A stretch of DNA of 11,092 nt from Comamonadaceae bacterium (lineage in GTDB: Bacteria > Pseudomonadota > Gammaproteobacteria > Burkholderiales > Burkholderiaceae_C), in the NCBI GenBank assembly GCA_027490485.1, contig JAIXYA010000026.1:1-11092 (forward strand), read 5' to 3'. Made by a program: the position numbers and the translations under genes. Shown piece after piece: positions 6,034 through 11,092 of the stretch (position 1 is the first letter of the stretch; the number at the start of each line of letters is the position of its first letter). The notes beneath the pieces were generated by a model. The model ran no database searches. It was not told the DNA's origin and saw only the letters and a list, made by a program, of their open reading frames with translations.

Positions 6034-7486
6034 TGCCGCCCACCGTCAGGCCGTCAATGCGCAAAGTGGGTTGGCCCACGCCCACAGGCACGCTTTGGCC
6101 CTCTTTGCCGCAGGTGCCCACACCTGGGTCCAGCGCCATGTCGTTGCCGATCATGCTGACGCGGGTGAGCGCATCAGGGCCGTTACCGACCAAGGTGGCA
6201 CCCTTGACGGGGTATTGGATTTTTCCGTTTTCCACCCAATACGCCTGACTGGCCGAGAACACAAACTTACCCGAGGTGATGTCCACCTGCCCGCCGCCAA
6301 AGTTGGTGGCATACAAACCTTTTTTGATGCTGGCGACGATTTCTTCGGGGTGCTTTTCTCCCGCCAACATATAGGTGTTGGTCATGCGGGGCATGGGCAC
6401 ATGCGCATAGCTCTCACGACGACCGTTGCCGGTGGGTGGCACACCCATGAGACGGGCGTTCATGCTGTCTTGGATGTAGCCGACCAAAATGCCGTCTTCA
6501 ATCAGCACATTTTTCTGACTGGCGTGGCCTTCATCGTCCACATTGAGCGAGCCACGGCGATCAGCAATGGTGCCATCGTCCAGCACGGTGACGCCTTTGG
6601 CGGCGACACGCTTGCCAATTTTTCCGCTGAACGCACTTGAGCCCTTGCGGTTGAAGTCGCCCTCCAAGCCATGACCGATGGCTTCGTGCAACAAAATGCC
6701 TGGCCAACCCGAACCCAGCACCACCGTCATTTCACCCGCAGGCGCAGGACGCGCCTCAAGGTTGGTGAGCGCTGAACCCACCGCCTCATCGACATAACGG
6801 GTGAGGCATGCCGCATCAAAATGGGCCAAACCAAAGCGACCACCGCCGCCTGCGGAGCCACTTTCACGCCTTCCGTTTTGCTCCACGATGACCGACAACG
6901 ACAAGCGCACCAAGGGGCGAACATCTGCGGCCAAAGTGCCGTCAGCGCGGGCTACCATGACCACGTCGTACTCACTGGCCAAACCGGCCATGACTTGCAC
7001 CACACGCGGGTCTTTGGCCCGGGCTTGCTTTTCCAAGCGCTCAAGCAGCTGAACTTTGGCGGTGCTGTCCAAGCTGCCGATCGGGTCAAGCCCGTGGTAA
7101 AGCGATCTGCTGGGCGCGATGACTCTGGCAGGCACGTGTGTGCTGGCATTCAAACCCGCTGAGGCAATGCTGCGCACCGTGTGCGCCGCGTCCATCAATG
7201 AAGCCATGGAAATATCGTCTGAATAGGCGAAAGCGGTTTTTTCGCCACTGACTGCTCGCACGCCCACGCCTTGGTCGATGCTGAACGAACCGGTTTTAAC
7301 GATCCCTTCTTCCAAACTCCAGCCTTCGGAGCGGGTGTACTGGAAGTACAAGTCTGCGTCATCCACCTGATGGGCTCGGATGGCAGACAAAGCTTGGGTG
7401 AGATGGGATTCATCCAAACCGAAAGGGGTCAGGAGCAGGTTTTGCGCGATGGTCAATCGCTCGAGGGTGGGTTCGCGTGAAATCAT
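6026..7486 (-). CDS. tldD: Metalloprotease TldD
   Basis: TldD pairs with TldE/PmbA in a cytoplasmic zinc protease that trims unfolded peptides and, in E. coli, matures microcin B17 and degrades the CcdA antitoxin. With the ATG at 7486 the protein has 486 residues (E. coli 481); a TTG nine codons upstream at 7513 is less likely. Key motifs are DADLYFQ and EEGIVKTGSFSIDQGVGVRAVSGEKTAFAYSDD near the N-terminus, the zinc site HEAIGHGLEGD with H267, E268 and H272, and the C-terminal DPGVGTCGKEGQSVPVGVGQ. The partner PmbA is not in the window. It lies 54 bases after the rodA stop and 38 bases before the aroG leader ORF on the same strand, so rodA, tldD and aroG could share transcripts. Confidence 0.97.
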   Translation of the reverse strand: MISREPTLERLTIAQNLLLTPFGLDESHLTQALSAIRAHQVDDADLYFQYTRSEGWSLEEGIVKTGSFSIDQGVGVRAVSGEKTAFAYSDDISMASLMDAAHTVRSIASAGLNASTHVPARVIAPSRSLYHGLDPIGSLDSTAKVQLLERLEKQARAKDPRVVQVMAGLASEYDVVMVARADGTLAADVRPLVRLSLSVIVEQNGRRESGSAGGGGRFGLAHFDAACLTRYVDEAVGSALTNLEARPAPAGEMTVVLGSGWPGILLHEAIGHGLEGDFNRKGSSAFSGKIGKRVAAKGVTVLDDGTIADRRGSLNVDDEGHASQKNVLIEDGILVGYIQDSMNARLMGVPPTGNGRRESYAHVPMPRMTNTYMLAGEKHPEEIVASIKKGLYATNFGGGQVDITSGKFVFSASQAYWVENGKIQYPVKGATLVGNGPDALTRVSMIGNDMALDPGVGTCGKEGQSVPVGVGQPTLRIDGLTVGGTA

Positions 7487-7510
7487 GTGGCTATTGTAGG
7501 AGTCGGTCAA

Positions 7511-7532
7511 CAACCCTGTGCGCCACGGGTTG
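7511..7532. repeat. Hairpin in the rodA-tldD gap
   Basis: CAACCC at 7511-7516 pairs with GGGTTG at 7527-7532, and GTG 7518-7520 pairs with CAC 7524-7526 around a CGC loop, leaving one bulged T. This is a 9-bp stem within 54 non-coding bases between the rodA stop and the tldD ATG. On the minus strand no T run follows, so it is not a standard intrinsic terminator. It could pause polymerase or protect the rodA 3' end. Confidence 0.45.
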
Positions 7533-7540
7533 AGGCCAGG

Positions 7541-8695
7541 CTAAGACTGCACCAACTGCTTGGCTTTGGCGATGGAGAGCAAAATACCAATGCCAAAACC
7601 CAGTGTCACCATGGCCGTCCCCCCATAGCTGACAAAAGGCAAGGGCACCCCAACCACGGGTAAAAAACCACTGACCATGCCCATATTGACAAAGGCATAG
7701 GTGAAGAAAATGAGGGTGATGCTGCCCGCCAACAAACGGGCAAACAAGGTAGGGCCTTCAAGGGCAATCGCCAAGCCCCTGAAAACCAACACCAAAAAGC
7801 CGCCGATTAAAAAGATATTGCCCAACAAACCAAATTCTTCAGAATAGGCCGCAAACACAAAGTCGGTGGTGCTCTCAGGTATGAAATCGAGTTGGGATTG
7901 GGTGCCCTGCATAAAGCCTTTGCCCCAAAAACCGCCAGAGCCAATAGCAATCATGCCTTGTATGGTGTGAAATCCCTTACCTAGAGGGTCTCGCCCTGGA
8001 TCCAACAAAGTACATACCCGCTGCTGTTGGTAATCCCTCAAAAAGGGCCAGTCGACACCTTTGACACACAAGCTGGGCTCAAAAATCACCAGCAAGGCCA
8101 TGCCGACAATACCCAAAACCAAGGGCGGAATAATCAGCCACCAACTCAGGCCAGCGAGAAAAATCACATACAAGCCGGCAGCCATCACCAAAATCGCTGT
8201 ACCTAAATCAGGTTGTTTGACGATCAGCGCCACAGGAATGAGCAATATCAAGCCACCTACAAAAAAATCCAAGGTACGTAATTGGCCCTCGCGTTTTTGA
8301 AACCACCAAGCGAGCATCAGCGGCATGCCAATTTTCATGATTTCACTGGGCTGAATCACGATACCCACATTCACCCAGCGCTGAGCGCCTTTGCGGGTTA
8401 AACCAAACAAGGCCACCGCAACCAACAAAGCCAAACCCACGGTGTAAATGGGAACAGCCAAAGACATCATGCGTTGCGGTGGGATTTGTGCCACCACAAA
8501 CATGATGGCGCAGGCAATCAGCATATTGCGGCCGTGGTCTAAAAACCGCTGTCCTTCGCCATAACCTGAAGAATAAATGGTCAGTAACCCGACGATCGAC
8601 AACAGCAGTATCGCGAAGCCTAAAACAGTGTCAAAGCCTTTGACCAGCGGCGTGATGCGCTGAAAAACACTGTATTTACCGATTTGGGTTCCCAT
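7541..8695 (-). CDS. rodA: Rod-shape peptidoglycan glycosyltransferase RodA (SEDS family)
   Basis: RodA (MrdB) polymerises lipid II into glycan strands in the inner membrane as part of the elongasome, with class B PBP2. This 384-residue protein (E. coli 370) is hydrophobic throughout, consistent with about ten membrane helices. It carries SEDS signatures in order: KGAQRWVNVG, QPSEIMKIGMPL, KQPDLGTAI, DYQQQRVCTLLDPGRDPLGKG, IAIGSGGFWGKGFMQGTQSQLDFIPESTTDFVFA, which includes the aspartate matching E. coli D262, and NMGMVSGFLPVVGVPLPFVSYGG. The C-terminal motifs favour RodA over FtsW. It is the first gene of its minus-strand block, divergent from the RNB gene. mrdA (PBP2), its usual partner, is not next to it here. 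Confidence 0.97.
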   Translation of the reverse strand: MGTQIGKYSVFQRITPLVKGFDTVLGFAILLLSIVGLLTIYSSGYGEGQRFLDHGRNMLIACAIMFVVAQIPPQRMMSLAVPIYTVGLALLVAVALFGLTRKGAQRWVNVGIVIQPSEIMKIGMPLMLAWWFQKREGQLRTLDFFVGGLILLIPVALIVKQPDLGTAILVMAAGLYVIFLAGLSWWLIIPPLVLGIVGMALLVIFEPSLCVKGVDWPFLRDYQQQRVCTLLDPGRDPLGKGFHTIQGMIAIGSGGFWGKGFMQGTQSQLDFIPESTTDFVFAAYSEEFGLLGNIFLIGGFLVLVFRGLAIALEGPTLFARLLAGSITLIFFTYAFVNMGMVSGFLPVVGVPLPFVSYGGTAMVTLGFGIGILLSIAKAKQLVQS

Positions 8696-8735
8696 GCCTG
8701 AAGTTTATCGGAGCGCCATGGGAGAATCCGCACCC
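8696..8735. promoter_or_regulatory. Divergent start region between rodA and the RNB gene
   Basis: About 40 bases lie between the rodA ATG (minus) and the preferred RNB-gene ATG (plus). A GGGAGA element at 8720-8725 could be the ribosome site for the RNB gene, with a rather long ten-base spacer. No convincing -35/-10 pair is seen in so small a space, so promoters probably extend into the coding regions. Confidence 0.25.
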
Positions 8736-10796
8736 ATGTATGCAATTTATGAAGAAGGCGGAAAATTCAATACGGGCCGGGTTTTGTCCGAGACCGATGC
8801 GTCTGCTCAACTCGAACTCGACAGTGGCAAACGTGTCAAGGTCAAGTCCACCCAATTGCTGATGCGGTTTGATAAGCCTCAACCAACGGAATTCATGCTT
8901 GCGGGAAAAGCTGTCGCCTCGGGCATGGAAGTGGACATGGCTTGGGAGTTCGCACCCGAAGAAGAATTTGGGTTTGCCGACTTGGCACGTGACTATTTCT
9001 CGAAAGACGCCAGCCCCAGCGAGCAATTGGGCACCTTGCTTTGCCTGTTTGATGCCCCTCACTATTTCCGTCGAGCCGGCAAGGGTCGCTTTCGCAAAGC
9101 GTCGGCTGAGATCGTGCAACAAGCCCTGATCGCTATTGAAAAGAAAAAGCAGCTTCAACAGCAAATTTCAGATTGGGCACAAGAACTCATGCTTGGCCGA
9201 TGTCCGCCTCAAGTGCAGACACAACTTTTCAAGATTCTCTTCAAGCCCGATAAAAACGCCCCCGAGTACAAAGCTGTGGTCGAGGCTGCTAAACAAAGCC
9301 AAACCGCACCATTGGTGTTGCTGCAAAAAGCAGGCGCCATCCGCTCCGCTTACGACTTTCACTGGCAGCGTTTTTTGTTTGAGCATTTCCCCAAGGGAAC
9401 GGCTTTCCCTCCGCTGCAAGCGCCAGCCATCACCACTGACTTGCCTTTGGCCAATGTCAAAGCCTATTCCATCGATGACTCGCAAACCACCGAAATTGAT
9501 GACGCTTTGTCGGTTCAAGGCTTGGGCAGCGACTGCATCACTGTGGGCATCCACATTGCCGCACCGGCTTTGGCGATCAAGCCGGGGGACGCCATCGATC
9601 TGTGTGGGCGTGCCCGTTTATCAACGGTGTATATGCCTGGTCACAAAATCACCATGCTGCCTGACAGCGTGGTGCAGGCCTACACCTTGCAAGAAGGCCG
9701 CAACTGTCCGGCCTTGTCTTTGTATGTCAGCTTTGATGCGCAAACCTTGTCCGTTCTCCATACCGAAACTCACCTCGAGTTGGTGCCTATTCAAACCAAT
9801 ATGCGCCACGATCAACTGGACACGGTGGTTACCGAAAGCTGGTTGAGCAAAGAGGCCAGCGGTGTGGAAACCGCACCGGTTGTCGCCATGCCCCATGCCG
9901 AATTGGCCTTCTTGTTTCGTCTGGCAAAACATTTGAAAGCAGCGCGGGAAGTTGTTCGTGGCAAACCTGAAACCTTCAACCGCCCCGATTACAACTTCCG
10001 CTTGGCAGAAGTGGCCGATACCGGCCCGAATGGGCATGAAAGCGTAGGCATCAGCATTCGCACACGCGGGTCGCCGCTGGACCTGATCGTGGCTGAAGCC
10101 ATGATTTTGGCCAACAGCACCTGGGGACAATGGTTAGCCAGCTTGGGCGTGCCTGCCATTTACCGCAGCCAAGCCTCTTTAGCCCCTGGTATCAAAGTTC
10201 GCATGGGCACCAAGGCCCTGCCCCATGCTGGCATTGGCGTCCCCAGCTACGCTTGGAGTACCTCGCCCTTGCGTCGCTATACAGATCTGGTCAACCAGTG
10301 GCAATTGATTGCAAGCGTGCGCCATGGCGCAACCGCTGCACTGGCAGCACCTTTCAAACCTAAGGATGCAGAACTCTTTGGCATCATCACTGCTTTTGAA
10401 TCAGCCTACAGCGCCTACAACACCCACCAAGCCAGCATGGAGCGGTTTTGGACTTTGCAGTACTTGCGCCAAAACTCGCTTGCCGAATTGGACGCTACCG
10501 TGATCAAATCCTTTCCCGGTGAACCAGCACTCGCACGTGCTGACCATTTACCGCTGGTTTTTGCGGTCATGGGTTCTCCAGCGCTTGAAAGAGGCAGTCG
10601 GGTGCGGGTTCGTTTAGGTGATATGGATTTGATTGCCTTGGATATCCATGCACAATTCATAGAATCCTTGCAGCAAACGCAAGAGCCCATCAACACCGAA
10701 GAAGATGAAGAGTTGGCAGCCGGTCCCCTTGCCATTGCAGTTGACTTGAATGATGCTGAACTTGTACCCACTGCGCCTACGGACGCACCCAGCTGA
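8736..10796 (+). CDS. RNB-domain exoribonuclease (RNase II/R superfamily)
   Basis: This 686-residue protein is a likely cytoplasmic 3'-to-5' exoribonuclease. I prefer the ATG at 8736 (MYAIYEEGGKF), which begins the conserved part and follows GGGAGA; ATGs at 8694 and 8718 are in frame, but the first overlaps the rodA start. The N-terminal ~60 residues with GKRVKVKSTQLLMRF look like a small beta-rich RNA-binding region. The RNB catalytic domain has SIDDSQTTEIDDAL at 245-258 (metal aspartates D247, D255, D256; Glu253 where E. coli RNase II has D207), VYMPGHKITMLPD, and SPLRRYTDLVNQW from S510. The end (VRVRLGDMDLIALDIHA) resembles a short S1-like OB fold. It is longer than RNase II and shorter than RNase R, so I give no rnb or rnr symbol. 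Confidence 0.93.
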   Translation: MYAIYEEGGKFNTGRVLSETDASAQLELDSGKRVKVKSTQLLMRFDKPQPTEFMLAGKAVASGMEVDMAWEFAPEEEFGFADLARDYFSKDASPSEQLGTLLCLFDAPHYFRRAGKGRFRKASAEIVQQALIAIEKKKQLQQQISDWAQELMLGRCPPQVQTQLFKILFKPDKNAPEYKAVVEAAKQSQTAPLVLLQKAGAIRSAYDFHWQRFLFEHFPKGTAFPPLQAPAITTDLPLANVKAYSIDDSQTTEIDDALSVQGLGSDCITVGIHIAAPALAIKPGDAIDLCGRARLSTVYMPGHKITMLPDSVVQAYTLQEGRNCPALSLYVSFDAQTLSVLHTETHLELVPIQTNMRHDQLDTVVTESWLSKEASGVETAPVVAMPHAELAFLFRLAKHLKAAREVVRGKPETFNRPDYNFRLAEVADTGPNGHESVGISIRTRGSPLDLIVAEAMILANSTWGQWLASLGVPAIYRSQASLAPGIKVRMGTKALPHAGIGVPSYAWSTSPLRRYTDLVNQWQLIASVRHGATAALAAPFKPKDAELFGIITAFESAYSAYNTHQASMERFWTLQYLRQNSLAELDATVIKSFPGEPALARADHLPLVFAVMGSPALERGSRVRVRLGDMDLIALDIHAQFIESLQQTQEPINTEEDEELAAGPLAIAVDLNDAELVPTAPTDAPS

Positions 10797-10815
10797 TTTT
10801 TTTTGAACCACGCAG

Positions 10816-11092
10816 ATGCTTGTAGCCTTTTCCCATGCTGACAGACTTTTGCCCTGGGCCTTGGGCATTTCGCTGACTGTTCATGCCGTCTTACTGGCTG
10901 TGCGGCTAACTCCACCAGAAGATATCGACAGGTTGGTACGCGACACTGGTTTGGAAGTGATTTTGGTCAACACCGAGTCAGACGAAAAAGCTCCAGCTAA
11001 GCCTAAGGCTATTGCACAAACCAATTTGGCAGGTGGTGGTGAAACCACCAAAGACAGATCTACCTCACCATTGATCAATTCGCCAACGACCC
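10816..11092 (+). CDS. TonB-like energy transducer, N-terminal part (cut by window edge)
   Basis: From an ATG at 10816, 92 codons stay open to the window end. The protein starts MLVAFSHADRLLPW, followed by a single hydrophobic segment ALGISLTVHAVLLAV at about 15-29, a typical inner-membrane anchor whose in-membrane histidine (H23) recalls the TonB anchor. A charged and then Lys/Pro/Ala-containing spacer follows (LEVILVNTES, KAPAKPKAIAQTNLAGGGE), as in the TonB-family proteins of Burkholderiales. TonB proteins transmit ExbB/ExbD proton-motive energy to outer-membrane receptors, but the C-terminal TonB domain is outside the window, so function is inferred. It is 19 bases after the RNB gene stop on the same strand and is probably cotranscribed. 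No strong Shine-Dalgarno is seen. Confidence 0.8.
   Translation, partial: MLVAFSHADRLLPWALGISLTVHAVLLAVRLTPPEDIDRLVRDTGLEVILVNTESDEKAPAKPKAIAQTNLAGGGETTKDRSTSPLINSPTT

Noticed and set aside
6040..6060. TTGACG on the minus strand near the tldD end as a -35 for aroG
   Set aside because: No -10-like hexamer lies 16-18 bases downstream; that position reads ACCGCT-like GC-rich sequence.
5942..6640. 232-residue plus-strand open frame over the tldD 3' end and the aroG leader
   Set aside because: Antisense to tldD, His/Ala-rich, and it has no sensible start signal; the minus-strand leader ORF explains this region better.
9621..10130. 169-residue minus-strand frame inside the RNB gene
   Set aside because: Antisense shadow of the well-supported RNB catalytic domain.
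10770..10804. T8 run after the RNB gene stop as a terminator
   Set aside because: The only nearby hairpin (TGCGCC/GGACGCA with a bulge) is small and lies about ten bases before the T run; the next gene begins 19 bases on, so an operon is more likely.

Overview
The window reads as ordinary chromosomal DNA of a betaproteobacterium, most likely Burkholderiales and close to the Comamonadaceae. This rests on how the proteins read (AccC, Mpl, TldD, RodA, DAHP synthase), on the gene order accB-accC-prmA, and on an RNB-family RNase followed by a TonB-like gene. I see no rRNA, tRNA, insertion sequence, phage gene or CRISPR array. The genus cannot be fixed by eye.

Layout. The left block (1-3204) lies on the minus strand and is read right to left: a conserved protein of unknown function, a TlpA-like thioredoxin, accB, accC and the start of prmA (cut by the window edge). 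The first two overlap by 8 bp, accB and accC are 9 bp apart, and accC and prmA share ATGA. Divergent from this block, on the plus strand, is mpl (3246-4670), a peptidoglycan-recycling ligase. It converges on a minus-strand block read rodA, then tldD, then aroG (8695 down to 4698). Divergent from rodA is a plus-strand block: an RNB-family exoribonuclease (8736-10796) and the N-terminus of a TonB-like energy transducer that runs off the right edge.

The most interesting signal is the gap of about 210 bp between tldD and aroG. On the minus strand it has the parts of a ribosome-mediated transcription attenuator. There is a short ORF for a 21-23 residue peptide with five Phe and two Tyr codons within ten positions. 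A strong intrinsic terminator (8-bp GC-rich stem, eight U) sits about 45 nt before the aroG start. A copy of the terminator's 3' arm lies inside the leader ORF, just after the aromatic codons, and could pair with the terminator's 5' arm to block it. aroG encodes DAHP synthase, first enzyme of the pathway to Phe, Tyr and Trp, so the codon content fits the regulated gene. The mechanism is the textbook phe/trp type. The instance here was found by reading the sequence and is not proven.

How the genes relate: accB/accC supply malonyl-CoA for lipids; mpl and rodA serve recycling and synthesis of the wall; aroG feeds aromatic amino acids; tldD is a peptidase; prmA modifies the ribosome; the RNB protein degrades RNA; the TonB-like protein would power outer-membrane transport. 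These are housekeeping functions grouped by chromosome order more than by one pathway. Several start codons are better placed downstream of the longest reading frame (unknown gene, mpl, aroG, tldD, RNB gene), as argued in each entry.
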